Positions 33,780 through 45,294 of a stretch of DNA of 64,000 nt are shown here, one piece after another (the first letter of the stretch is position 1; every line of letters starts with the position of its first letter). Source of the DNA: Azolla caroliniana. Taxonomy: Eukaryota; Polypodiophyta. Position numbers and translations under genes: made by a program. A model generated the notes under the pieces. It saw only the letters and a program-made list of their open reading frames with translations. It did not search any database and had not been told where the DNA came from. The stretch lies in NCBI GenBank assembly GCA_043228905.1, contig JBHGNT010000007.1, positions 17,608,001 to 17,672,000 of the forward strand, read 5' to 3'.

Positions 33780-35775
33780 TGGAAGAATTGTTCGGCGGCA
33801 TGTTCAAGCTCATCGGCTCCAACTACTCAGTGTGGAAGTCAAAGATGAGGGATATGCTAGTGGTTAAAGATCTTTGGTTGCCGGTTCAGTTTGGGGACAA
33901 GAGATCACATAAGATCGACGCCATAGTGTGAGAGGTGATGCACATGAAGACGACGGCATACATCCGGTGCTTCATCGACATGAGCTTGTACAACAACTTC
34001 AATGAAGAGAGCAAGGCTCATGAACTCCGGGAAAGAATGCCGTTAATCGGGTTTCGGTATTCTAGAAGCTAGCGAGGCTCTGGTACCAGGACGGCTCCAG
34101 TATGGCGGAGCACATGAATGCCTTCCAGGGACTGATCCACCAGGCAACCTCGTTGGAAGTACCTCTTGCCGATGAGGTACTCGCATTACTCCTACTCGGT
34201 TCCCTCCTGGATAGTTGGGAGACGCTAGTTGTCATGTTGGGTAACGCCGGGCCGGAAGGAAAACAATTGTCCCTAGCAAGAGTCAAGTCAAGCTTGCTAG
34301 ATGAAGAAGCCCGCCGGAAGGACTGGGAGTCCGGAACCAATCCGAAGGCCTTGGTCACGAAAGATGACCACAACCGGGGAAGAGGCCGGTATCGGAGTCC
34401 CCAAAACCGAGACAAATTGGGGACGAGGTCAAAGTCAAGGATGAGGCCTACTTGCTTCTACTGTGGGAAGCCGGGGCACTTCTAGAAGAACTGTTGGCAT
34501 TTCCGGAAAGAGAAAGAAACCGGCAGTACCGATTCGAAGAAGAGTTCGGACCGAAATGGTTAAGACCGGAGAGGCCCGGATCGGAAGGGAACGTCGGCAA
34601 TCGTGACAAGTGAAGAAGAACCGATGCTCATTACTGAAGAGAATGAGTTAAACCTTGTCGGCGACGAGACAATGTGGGTTGTCGATTCCGGAGCGTCGTT
34701 CCACCTGACACCGGATCGGAAATGCTTCTCATCCTACACAACCGGTGATCATGGTTGTGTCCGCATGGGGAATGAAGGTACATGCCGAATTATCGGCATA
34801 GGAGATGCGTTGTTGATGACATCAACCGGATGCAAGTTGCCGCTGAAGGATGTCCAACACGTTCCGGAGGTTCGATTGAACCTGATATCAGCCGGTCGGC
34901 TAGATGATGAAGGCTACACGGGTAGCATCTGGAACGGAGTCATGAAGTTCTGCAAAGGGAGCCTAATAGTGGTTTGTGCTAGGAAGGTCAACACCATGTA
35001 CATGATGAATGCCCGGATATGATGGGAAGACGTGAACGTAGCATCCGACACTGCCAGTGAGCTGTGGCACAAGGTGTCACATGAGCCAGAAGGGGATGAG
35101 AAGACTTGCCAAAGACAATCTCATTCCGGTGAAGGACGTGCAACTTGAGAAGTGCACCGATTGTCATGCTGGCAAGCAAAACCGAACCTCCTTCCGGTCA
35201 AGACCACCGATGAGACGGAATGCACCACTAGACCTAGTGCATACCGATGTGTGTCAAGTGGACACGAAGTCACATGCCGGAGCGTAGTACTTCGTGACGT
35301 TCATAGATGACCACAACTGGAAACTTTGGGTCTCACCATTGAAGACAAAGGATCAAGTGTTATCCGTCTTCAAGGAACTCCACGCGAGAGTGGAAAGAGA
35401 AACCGGTCGGAAGCTGAAGGCGGTTCGAACAGATAACGGAGGAGAATACCGAGGGCAGTTCAAGGAGTACTGCCGGTTGAAGGGAATCCGGCTCGAATTT
35501 ACCATGCCGAAGACATCAGAACTGAACGAGCTGGCTGAACGGATGAACCAGACCATAATGGAGAGAGTCTACAACATGCTAGCACATGCCAAGTTACCCA
35601 AGACGTTTTGGGCTGAGGCGTTCACGACGGTGACTTACGTGATAAACAGATCACCCTTAGAACCCTTGGACGGAGACACACCGCAAAGAGTGTGGAGCGG
35701 TAAGGACGTATCCTATCGGCATCTAAAGGTGTTCGGATGTCTCGCTTACGTGCATGCCGGAGTGAAGGGGGAGAT
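33780..35775 (+). pseudogene. Ty1 family C gag, protease and integrase, truncated
   Basis: Starts MEELFGGMFKLIGSNYSVWK (gag), with LEVPLADEVLALLLLGSLLD, a CCHC knuckle (CFYCGKPGHF, then a stop), protease (MWVVDSGASFHLT), GAG-pre-integrase (CTDCHAGKQNRTSF) and the integrase core (FIDDHNWKLWV, VRTDNGGEYRG, LAERMNQTIMERV). At VFGCLAYVHAG the integrase jumps directly into the polypurine tract and LTR, so RT and RNase H are deleted. Multiple internal stops. Confidence 0.85.
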
Positions 35776-36250
35776 TGTTGGGAAATTGGTCCCTCCGGAT
35801 GGGATCCGATTATGAATGAAGAGGACCCGGTGAGAACTGGAAGAGAAGACATACTTGTAAATATGTTTTGAGTAAGCCTATTGAGGCTATATTTGTAAAT
35901 AGCCCTAAGTTCATATAAGTATAAATATGACTTAGGGCAATCACTCTATGTGTTGGTAGTTGTTGTCATATTTTGTATGTGTATAACTGTTCTATAGAGA
36001 GAGAGAGAAAGAGACACAGATCGATACTTTGTTGTAACCGCCGCTCGGCGAAGAAACAGAGCTTGAGGTCGTCGCCTCCGAGTCTCTGAGTGTACCTTTC
36101 TCATATAGTGATAGTTTGGAGTCTGTGGGCTCCCGTGGTTTTTTACCCTATTAGGGTTTTCCACGTAAATATTCGGTGTACTCTCTACTTCCCATTTCTG
36201 TGATTCAAGGCTCGGTTGTGGCCGCGCAATATTCCGCGCTATTCTTCACA
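35776..36250 (+). repeat. family C LTR, right copy
   Basis: 475 bp, TGTTGGGAAA...TTCTTCACA. It is preceded by the same AGTGAAGGGGGAGAT tract as the left copy. To its right minus-strand LINE coding resumes at once (ARWIRVGDKTTMEFF). No clear target duplication can be paired. Confidence 0.88.
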
Positions 36251-36254
36251 TATT

Positions 36255-37440
36255 CTAGCGTGTCTTGGTCCCTTGGATCGGAAGAATTCCATCGTGGTTT
36301 TGTCCCCTACTCGAATCCATCGAGCCATGCTTCCATGAAACTCCATGTAATAGATTGGCTTTTCTGCCATGATCAGTTCATGTTTGGCCATGGTAACTTG
36401 TCCCGCGATCCAACTACATGTTAGATATCGTTGTTGGAGTCGTTGTAAGGCTATTAGTCCCCGTTTTGTCCTCTATCGCTTTTCCCGAGCATCCTTACTT
36501 CTGGTCTTGACAATCTCGTGTAGTAGAGTTGAAGCTCTTGATAATTTAGCTAGAAGTTTGTTAGATGCTAATGAGGCATTGACGAGTAGTGACCATTGGC
36601 TGGCGAGTTGTTCCTTCACCTCTATAACTGTGTACATAGTGTGTGGGATTCGAGGTTGGAATGAGCCCCACTTTCGGTGCAAGTGAAAGTGACCGATTAC
36701 CGGGTAATGGTCGGAGAAAGTCGTGCCTGGAGTTATGCGACACCACCCTCCCTTCGCTTCTAGGGCCTCACTTACATAAAGACGATCTATGTGAGATAGA
36801 GTGGGTCTATTATTTCGCCCATCTAATCAGGAGAATATGAGAGAGTCCCTTTTTCGTTGGAAGTTGTCGGAATACCATATATCTCGCAAGTTAAGGTGTC
36901 CACATAACTTTTCCCATTGTTTACGTTCCCTTCCTTGTAGGACTCTGGGATTGTTGTTAGCGCTATCATGGATGGATTCAATCATATTAAAATCCCCTCC
37001 AATGCACCACTCCTCCACACCCGCTATTTGTTGGTGAATGCGTTCCCAGAATGTTGCCTGTTCTGTGCTGCTATTTGGAGCATAAACATTCATGAAATTC
37101 CAACGTTGCCCTTGGATGGCCAATGTGCAAAAATGTGCCCTTCTAGGTATTAGTGATTCATGGTGTATTAAACCTTGGGCTAGATGTTCCCGAATCAAAG
37201 TGCCAATACCACCATGATTTCCATCCTACCCTATTGCTGGCTCCCAAATTGTTTGCCATGATCTTGGTAAAAGATATCCGACTTCCTTTAAACAAGTACT
37301 ATCAAGGTGGTGTTCCTGCAACATGATGATGTCAACAACACCCCCTAATATTATTCCTCAAGATCTCTTCTCAGTTTGCATCTGTTTTGTTGGTCTAGTC
37401 AACTCTTGAGCCCTTGCACGTTCCATGTCACAATCTTCAT
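36255..37440 (-). pseudogene. L1-type LINE ORF2, endonuclease and linker
   Basis: Minus strand, starting MKIVTWNVQGLKS near 37440, the usual start of an AP-endonuclease domain. Then GGIGTLIREHLAQGL, WNFMNVYAPNS, WCIGGDFNMIES, HIDRLYVSEALE and FSDHYPVIGHF. The linker ends with WIRVGDKTTMEFFRSKGP. Frame breaks occur near 37390, 37220 and 36826. RT motifs upstream of the active site are absent because family C lies here. Confidence 0.8.
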
Positions 37441-37442
37441 AA

Positions 37443-39011
37443 TCATGGAATGGAGTGAGAGATTTTTGTCTGATGCTTTGCACAACATGCCGTGAGTGGG
37501 GAGCACTCACCATTTTGACAGCCAGTCATTTCCATTGATGGAATGATGGTCCACATCCATGAATGGAGTTTGTGGGCTATCTTGTGAGCTTCAATCGCCC
37601 CTTCATGCTTCTCATAGAAATAGAAATAGCTTGGAGTTAGTTGGGTGTCTATGATAGTCCGTAGGTGGATGTGGCAGAGATGAGGTTCCTCTTCATCCAT
37701 GGTGCACCAGAATTCAGTGTTATGCCAATGCTGCTTTAGTTTGTTCATGAGGTCTTCATCACTTATTTTTGCTACAAAGCATGTTGCTTGGCTACATAGC
37801 GTATCTTTAATCTTGGATTTCGACCAATATTCCCGTGTCAGAAGCAAGAGTGGAAAGAAGATTGAGGTCGTCAGAACTCCGTTATTGTGTACTGTTGATA
37901 CATGTACCCTTATTTTTTCCATTTTCTTGTGCCCAATACCTAGCCATTTCAAGGCGTTTTGCGGGTGTGGTTCAAAGTCTTGGCTAGAGGAATCACACTC
38001 ATTTGTGTTCGGGAAGAATATGATATGAGGCGTGACATTCAAACTTCTGCCTTGGTTTGTTGCTTCTGCATTGGGTGTCGTTCCACTCAAGCTCCGTATT
38101 AAGGTCTTAACATGACTTATCCTTCTTCGCTTCCCTGTTTTGTAAGCTTTAACGAGAACTTTCTCTTGTGTGCTTGGTGTCACCTTAGGCCGTTCCTTGG
38201 GGCTTAAGAAAGAACTAGGGGAATGCTCATCCATGGGGGGGAGCTCTTGTAGTAGATTAAATCGATTGGGGCTCATTGGCGATGGAGGATTTTGTGCTTG
38301 TGGAGTTTTCCGAAGGACATGGGTTTTTCCTACCACACGCCATTCCATCACAACCTTATCGGGTCGTAGTGGGGGAGGCTTCTGATGTCCTATGGTGTCC
38401 CAACCTTCCAGAGTCTCCTTCATAGGATCTCTAATACGTCTTGTGGGGCAGTTCTTTTTTAAATGACCAAGTTTTTTGCATGCAAAACATTGCCCTGGTG
38501 CGCCAATCACTTCTATGCGTTGTTCAATCCACATTCCGTTTTTCCCGGGAATGAGGATCTTGGAGGGAAGTTTGTTGATGTCCTACACCAATAGGCGGAT
38601 AGAGGGAGGGCCTAGGTGCTTCTTTAGCCTGTCCACTAGCGTTAGTTCCTCGTCCAACATACCAAAGGAGTTGCCAATAATAGGAAGTAACATATTGTAT
38701 TCTAAGGATAATCCAGGATACAACATTGTTACCTTTTTCATGGAATCCTCATGTTGCGTTGCCTTCTCTGGGTTAAAACCATGTGTCCATTTACGCATGA
38801 ATAACCAAGTGTTTCGGACCTGACAAGGAGACATGGTTATGAGGTTCGTTGCGGAATCCTTGTCCTCTAGAACGATTTGATAAAAACCTTTACCAAGCAG
38901 TTGGACTTCTTTTATTCCACCTACTTGTGAATCAAATTTGCCTTGCAATATATCTCGAAATAGTCCTCTATTTGGTCGTGATCCCACCACGCGAAATATG
39001 ACCACTGTCAT
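37443..39011 (-). pseudogene. L1-type LINE ORF1 (DUF4283 and CCHC knuckle)
   Basis: A DUF4283-type N-terminal domain (GKGFYQIVLEDKDSATNLI, WLFMRKWTHGFNPEKA) is followed by one in-frame TAG at 38583-38585 and then a CCHC knuckle (CFACKKLGHLKKNCP) and a long variable tail ending at 37443. This is the RNA-binding ORF1 protein of plant L1 elements. The apparent ATG at 39011 lies within the LTR of B1, so the true N-terminus was lost when B1 came to abut it. Confidence 0.78.
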
Positions 39012-39309
39012 GATATAGCAAGACTCGAACCCATGACCTTAGGTTATATGGGTCGAGCTCTTGACCATTAGATCATCTATTGTAATATGTAGGATATTAT
39101 TTTCATTTACATTTTATTATAGGAAATTAGCGTATATTCCAGATTTCTCAGGAACATTCTAGAAGCTTCAGGATTACTCCTGAAAACACTATAAAAGAGG
39201 GCACTAGGCATTATATTGAACCAAATTGGTTCAACGTCAGTCTTAAGCCTTTTAGCCACCATTGTATATTCTCTTCATATAATACATATCTTTCTTATCA
39301 TCACTCTCA

Positions 39310-39342
<33 letters not shown>

Positions 39343-39447
39343 CGTCTCGCTCACTTCTTCCTTCTCTTGAAGAAGTTCCACACCTCTCATAGTACAAATC
39401 CTTCGTTTAGTACTAATTCCTTCTTTGTCTCAGTACTGTTCCTGACA
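39006..39447 (+). repeat. B1 left LTR with antisense tRNA-like module
   Basis: 442 bp, TGTCATGATATAG...CTGTTCCTGACA, with a TATA-like CTATAAAAGAGG and a long CT tract. At 39015-39072 its minus strand carries TCTAATGGTCAAGAGC and, about 30 bp on, GGGTTCGAGTCTTGC, resembling Pol III A and B boxes. Confidence 0.85.
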
Positions 39448-39522
39448 GTTTGAACCAATTTTTCCTACCTTCTGTCTCTCTCATTTCCTACTAATCTTTT
39501 ATTCCTCTTTTCTTTCATCCCA

Positions 39523-41275
39523 TGGCCACTGTTAGCGCTGAAGAATATTAATCTGTTTTCTCGGAATTTCAATGCTTGAAGGAGAAGTTCCATGCTTTGG
39601 AACAAGAAAACCAACGGTTGCTGGGGGGATCTTCAACAAATCTCCTTAGAAAAGCAGCAAATGCAACAATAGCATTGGGAACTTGCGTTACGCGTGCAAC
39701 AACTCGAAGCAACCATCGTAGCGATGCAACAACAAGGGCCCGGAACACAAGGGATTCATAAAGAACCCAAGATTGGCCTTCCCACGAAGTTCGATGGAAC
39801 GCGATCGCAGTTTAGAGGGTTCCTTAACTAGGTACGATTAGTTATTCAAATGCATCCTTCCCGATATCCCACCGATGCATCATGAGTGGGTTTAGTAGGC
39901 ACTTTGTTAAGTGGCTAAGCGTTGTCATGGTTCGCTCCACTATTAGAAAAGGAATCTCCGTTACTCAACAATTTTGAAGAGTTTCTAGGTGAGTTTAAAG
40001 CATGTTTCGGAGATACTGACAACATCAGGACCGCAATCAACAAAATCCGGCGATTACGCCAAGGTGACCGTCCAGCCTCCGCATACGCTGCAGATTTTCG
40101 CCTACTCGCCGCCGATATCCCTTGGGATGATCAAGCGTTGATGGAGCAATTCCGTTATGGTTTACGCAACGACGTCAAGGATTTACTCTTGACCTTCCCC
40201 GAAGAGCCAAAGTCCTTAACATAAGCAATCAGATGCGCGGTGAGATGTGACAACCGCCTCTTTGAGCGACGTTCGGAACGACAACTACAGATGCCGAGGG
40301 CAAGATCAAAGCCCACCTACGCCTCAGTGGTAGCAAGACCTTTTCCGAGGGAGTCATATAATGCGCCTCCAGCGAATACTCCGATTCCGATGGAGATTGA
40401 CACTACACGTCGTCGAGGGCCATTATCCGAAGAAGAAAAGCAGCGACGCCGTACAAATCGACTATGTCTTTACTGCGGTGGAACAGGACATATCGCAATA
40501 AATTGCCCCCATAGGCCAAGAAGACAGGTAAACCAAATAGTCGCTAGTTCTAATTGTACTAAACCCGAGCCTATTTCAGTAGGGATATCTGATAGTCCTA
40601 ACAGTACTAATATCCCAGATCTAGCAAACAAATTTGATGTCCTTAGTTAGTTAGAAGAAGAGTTAAATGACTAAGTCCAGCCAAAATAGGAGCCGTTTGG
40701 TTGGACAGCCCTAGATCTGTGCAACCCATTAGTGGTTCCATTCCCTCTAAGCAAGTTAGTGATGTGTTCATAGCCCAAGTAATAGTTAGTACTAAAAGTA
40801 CCCCTCGAGTACATGTCCTAGCACTCCTAGATTCCGGAGCTAACTCTTGCTTTATGGATAAGAAATTTGCTCAAGCTCATAAGATATCCCTAAGAAAACT
40901 CCAGTGTCCAGCCTCTGTAGTAGTCATTGATGGACGTCCCATTGCTTCCGGAAATATCATAGAAGAGTCAGAGCCCATTAATATTGTCCTAGATAACTTA
41001 GCATGTGTAGTATCATTTAATATTATTAGTATCCCAGAACATCCTATAGTTTTAGGATTACCATGGTTCGAGTTACATAACCCAGACATAGATTGGAGAA
41101 CAAGAGAAATCCAGTGTTGACAAACCCAAGGGTCAACTCAGAAGATGGCAACCATTTCGCTACGTCAGTTGCGTAAAGAAGGGCGCAAAGAGGAAATGTT
41201 CCTCTTTGCAATATCAGTAAACCCCTCCAGCACCACTAAAGAAGAATCCACTGTTCAACTTCCCGAGAAGTATCT
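39523..41275 (+). pseudogene. B1 gag and protease, broken, with start of RT
   Basis: MATVSAEEY then a TAA, a coiled-coil gag start (FHALEQENQRLL), gag core (FEEFLGEFKACFGDTDNIRT), CCHC knuckle (CLYCGGTGHIAINCPHR) and protease (LALLDSGANSCFMDKKFAQA). After LPEKYLDI the homology to B2 stops at about 41276. Stops at 39550, 39830, 39884, 39917 and others, and frameshifts. Protease catalytic DSG is kept. Confidence 0.8.
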
Positions 41276-41300
41276 TGACATTATCCCCCCTCCAACTTGG

Positions 41301-41540
41301 AACTCGAACACGAACGGGCGTGAGCGACCATGCGGCCCTCACCGGGAACTCAAACACAAACACCAACGGGAGTGAGCAGTCTTGTGCGGACCTCACCGAG
41401 AACTGGAACACGAACACCAACGGGAGTGAGCGGCCTTGTGCGGCCCTCATCGGGAACTGGAACACGAACACCAACGGGAGTGAGCGGCCTTGTGCGGCCC
41501 TCACTGGGAACTAGAACATGAACACGAACGGGAAAGAAAC
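41301..41540 (+). repeat. 54-bp minisatellite inside B1
   Basis: Units start at 41301 (short, 46 bp), 41347, 41401, 41455 and 41509, each with AACTGGAACACGAACACCAA, GGGAGTGAGCGGCC and TTGTGCGGCCCTCA. It is GC-rich and absent from B2. The open frames with NTNTNGS repeats are artefacts. Confidence 0.85.
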
Positions 41541-41810
41541 TAAAAAATAGAGACAATGATGAGGAGAAACTAAAAAATAGAGACAATGATGCGATGTTGA
41601 TGATGGTACAATGACGATGGTAACTCTAGAAGCCAGGACGATGACGGAGACGGGTGATGCTTCTAGTTGGAAGGTGAACAAACTGTCACGGACACACCAA
41701 GCACGGACTAAGACAAAGCACGGATGATGAGGCATGCATACCTTTGCACGCATGTGATACAATAGAGCATGTAGGCAGTAGGTACGCATGCATGTGCCAA
41801 GTGTTAATAA
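41541..41810. other. unique filler between minisatellite and B1 right LTR
   Basis: It begins with a 27-bp direct duplication (GAAACTAAAAAATAGAGACA twice). No homology to the pol or 3' region of B2 was seen and no purine tract directly precedes the LTR. Confidence 0.5.
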
Positions 41811-42103
41811 TGTCATGATATGGCAAGACTCGAACCCATGACCTTATGCTACATGGGTCGAGCTCTTGACCATTAGACTATACATTGTAATACGTAGAAT
41901 ATTATTTTCATTTATGTTTTATTATAGAAAATTGATGTATATTCCAGATTTCTCTGGAACATTCTAGAAACTTCAGGAGTATTCCTTAGAACACTATAAA
42001 AGGAGGCACGAGGCATTATTTCGAACCAAATCGGTTCAACACCAGTCTTAAGCCTCCTAGCTACTACTGTACATTCTCTTCACATAATATATATCTTTTC
42101 TTA

Positions 42104-42152
<49 letters not shown>

Positions 42153-42255
42153 CCTCTCACTCACTATTTCCTTCTCTCGAGAGTTCTTCACCTCTCTTAG
42201 TACTAATACTTCTTTTAGTACTAATTCCTTCTCTATCTTAGTACTGTTCCTGACA
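41811..42255 (+). repeat. B1 right LTR with antisense tRNA-like module
   Basis: 445 bp, TGTCATGATATGG...GTTCCTGACA, more diverged from the B consensus than the left LTR, with a long CT microsatellite near 42107-42150. Tract and tRNA-like boxes are in the same place (minus strand 41822-41880). Confidence 0.85.
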
Positions 42256-42779
42256 AATAATACAAGGGAGAAATTATGCACATGATGCTAGCTAAAACCT
42301 ACAATGAGGAAGTATATACATGATTATATGCTAGATGTGTGGTTAACACAAAACACTCGATTATAACATGGTCATGTCAAGAGTTAGAATCTTGACAGAT
42401 AATGCTAGTGGAACCATTATCAACACACTACGCAATCTAAGCAGCAATGGAAGAGAAACATAACAATTTTAACAATAGAAGACAAAGATCCATAATAACA
42501 ACATGGACAGTCATGGCAACAATTCTACGACCATGTTATGTTAAGGTAAACTTTGACCAAAATTAGCCTCAATTTAAACTAATTCATGTTTCTCCATAAA
42601 TTTAGTAGTCAACAATGCACACGGTGAAACCAATGTCATAAGTCTACTAACCAAGTATATAAAAATAAAATTGAAACATATAGAAGATTATAAAGAATAG
42701 AATCCACCAAGTAAAACCCAAAATTTGTATTAATAATGTGAAATCCAAACATTACATTTCGCGTTTTTAAATGAGTCTA
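42256..42779. other. spacer downstream of the ParB-methyltransferase gene
   Basis: AT-rich. If the methyltransferase unit is a DNA transposon, its left end should be here or further left, but no inverted repeat to the right end was found by eye. Confidence 0.4.
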
Positions 42780-44817
42780 TTACATAGCAATCAAATCGTC
42801 AAAGTCATTTTCTTCATCATCTTGTATAGAAGTCTCTTCGGCTATACGTGCATTGGCTTCCCCTGTTAGCCGAGCCAACGAAATCTCTTCTATAAGCTCA
42901 TCATCAAGCTCTATTAGCTCCCCCGGTTCCCCGACTACTGGAGGAATAGGCTCTCGCAAAGCACGTTGAAACTTTTCAATATAAGCGAGGTTCTTTGCAC
43001 CGACCTCCTCGTCCTGGTTTGGGCATTCCCACAAAGCCTTAATCCTCATGTTTATAAATATAACCTGCTCCTCGTCCTTCTCCAATGCAACTGTGTTTAT
43101 AAAGAGTTTCAATGCACATGCCGACGTCGTTCTTGTGAAGAAAGTAACAAGAAGAATTAGTTCCCAAACAAAAAAGATTCAGTATTGGTTATCTCAAGAT
43201 CGTTACCGTAGTTCGAGGAATACCTGTGCCAGAAAAGAGGTCTAATATCCAGTCTCCTTTGACAGAAAACATCTCGATCAAGCGCATCATAAGTCGTTGA
43301 GGTTTTTGGTATGGGTTGACAAGTCCCCATTCTGTCGTGGTGACATGTCGCAATTTCTGTGTCACTGCTGGATATACCAGCAGATTTGAACCTCCCACTT
43401 TATTAGAATGCTCCTTGATTCTTTGTTTCTTAATTTCATCGAAGTAGCCAACCGTGATGTATTCAATGGCATTAATGAACCGAAAGGTTGGTCCTCTATT
43501 TACATTGGTTTTTATCCTATAACAAATATTACATCGAGTTAAGAATAGATTGAACAATCTTAAGAAAGGCAATATAGCGAATGAGACCTATAAATAATCC
43601 TTACCAGGCAAGGTTCTCGATGCCATGGCAACAAGATCTCAAAGCTTGAGCTACCGAGTACCCTTGGTCCATACTATGAAAGACAACTATTCTCCACAAG
43701 GATGCAGTCGTTAGCTCAGCAAAATCCTTGACCATCTTCTCCAACTGTTTTAACCTAAACGGTTCATCGTCGTATGATGACCCTGCCATTTGAAATCCGT
43801 AAGGAATATCTGCAATCATTAGCGTATATTCCTTCTTTGGCACTTTTTGGATCATGTCAATGACATCACTGCAAACCACATTGTAGTAAAGATCTCTCGT
43901 AATATCTTTTTTGTGGCTAATTTTTTTGAAGGAGCCATCTTCCTCCATTTTGTATGCCTTGACTAAGCGACGATCCTTTTCTTTTCTGGCTCTCTTGAGA
44001 TGTGCAAGGAAGGATGTCGGGAAATTGTGTATATCCTTAACTTCTCCTTGTTTCTTGCCACGACACGGTTTCTAATAGAAGCAATAGGACATCAAGTATT
44101 ATTATACAAGCTCTACCTATGATGAAAGCTTAATGAAAAACCACCAATACTAACCCAATCCTTGATTGCAATAAAATACTCCGATAACGCCTTATATGAA
44201 GACGTTAGAGGATAATCCTCGATCACTTGTTCCCAAGTTATACATTCAAGTTGTTTCATCATAACTTCTTGGATCTTCATGTACACCTTATGATTGTGAA
44301 ATTAGAAAACGAGATTAGAACTTTCAATTGCACCATATTGACTTCAATATCACTATTTGAAAAGACTTACGTATTGAACTCAGTGACAATTTCTTCAAGG
44401 CTTAAATATTTGGCCACAACCCTTGACAAAACAGACACAAGAAGCTGCTCGTCCTTAATACCTTGCATCACTCTCCATAGAGACAACTTCATGTCATCAA
44501 CCGCTTCTTCAATTGTCAAATCAATTTTCTTGGCCGCTTGTGACTTTAATTCTAGTTGAGGGTCTACCTTACATTTCTTTTGTCGTTGACCCTTGACCTC
44601 CTTATTCTCCCACATTGAGAAGATTTGATCTTGTAGGTCCCATACTTCTCCATCTCTAAAGGCCAGTTGAAACCAAGACTCATATTTTTGAAGACCATCG
44701 GACTTAACATTATCATCTACCACAATGCGGACTTCATGCAAGCATTGGCGTCGTAGACAAGGATGTAGCTTGACACCAAACTTTTGTTTGACGTCCAAAT
44801 ACTCGTTGTAGAAGAAC

Positions 44818-45222
44818 TGTTGAGAGACAAGCTCAACATCGGCCGGTTCGGCTGAAGAAGCCGAGGACCGGATCGGTTGGGACCGATCGGTTAGGCCGAG
44901 TGCGTAAACCGGGAGGCCATTAGGGAAGATATTCTGTGAGGAATATGTTTGGGAGTTAATGTAGGAGCTCTTAATGAGCATTGAAGTACCGTCAGTACTT
45001 CGGTCAGTCCTTCGAGGACTTGTATAAAAGTGTTCATGGAACACACATGTGTGTAGAGTGGTGAATACAGACTGAGTATTATTGTTGAATATAGTTTTTG
45101 TCTTCTCTCTCACTCTCTCTGTCTCTCTCGTGTATACCGTGTAAGCTCAAGCTCTCCATTGAACCTGTGTTTCCTTCCTTCTGTTCGGTCTTCATACCTG
45201 CTTCCGCACGTTACTTTTTACA
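44818..45222 (+). repeat. family D 5' LTR
   Basis: 405 bp, TGTTGAGAGA...TTTTTACA. Contains TATAAAAG near 45024 as a likely promoter and a CT-rich transcript leader. The long frame from 45098 starts inside this LTR, so its beginning is not gag. Confidence 0.93.
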
Positions 45223-45234
45223 TGGTATCAGAGC
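45223..45234 (+). other. family D primer binding site (initiator Met tRNA)
   Basis: TGGTATCAGAGC directly after the LTR, a perfect match to the usual plant Ty1 primer site. Confidence 0.93.
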
Positions 45235-45294
45235 GCGAGGGTTGAGAATCTCTCTGCAGCCAACACAGCTTGACGAAGAAGAACAAGAAGAACG

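Larger units (their letters stand above)
39006..42255 (+). mobile_element. Ty3 chromovirus family B, deleted copy B1
   Basis: LTRs at 39006-39447 and 41811-42255 enclose gag, protease and the very start of RT. The rest of pol is replaced by a 54-bp minisatellite and unique sequence. The flanking 5-mers (ACCAC and AATAA) do not match, so this is not a simple insertion; the two LTRs may come from different copies. The internal sequence is almost the same as B2. Confidence 0.8.

Noticed and set aside
41817-41890. intact tRNA gene in LTR
   Set aside because: Pol III-like boxes are present, but I could not form a full cloverleaf with paired acceptor arms, so it is described as tRNA-like only.
45098-45294. 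start of the gag gene within the long frame beginning at 45098
   Set aside because: That start is in the LTR; the gag N-terminal sequence begins at 45295 in another frame.
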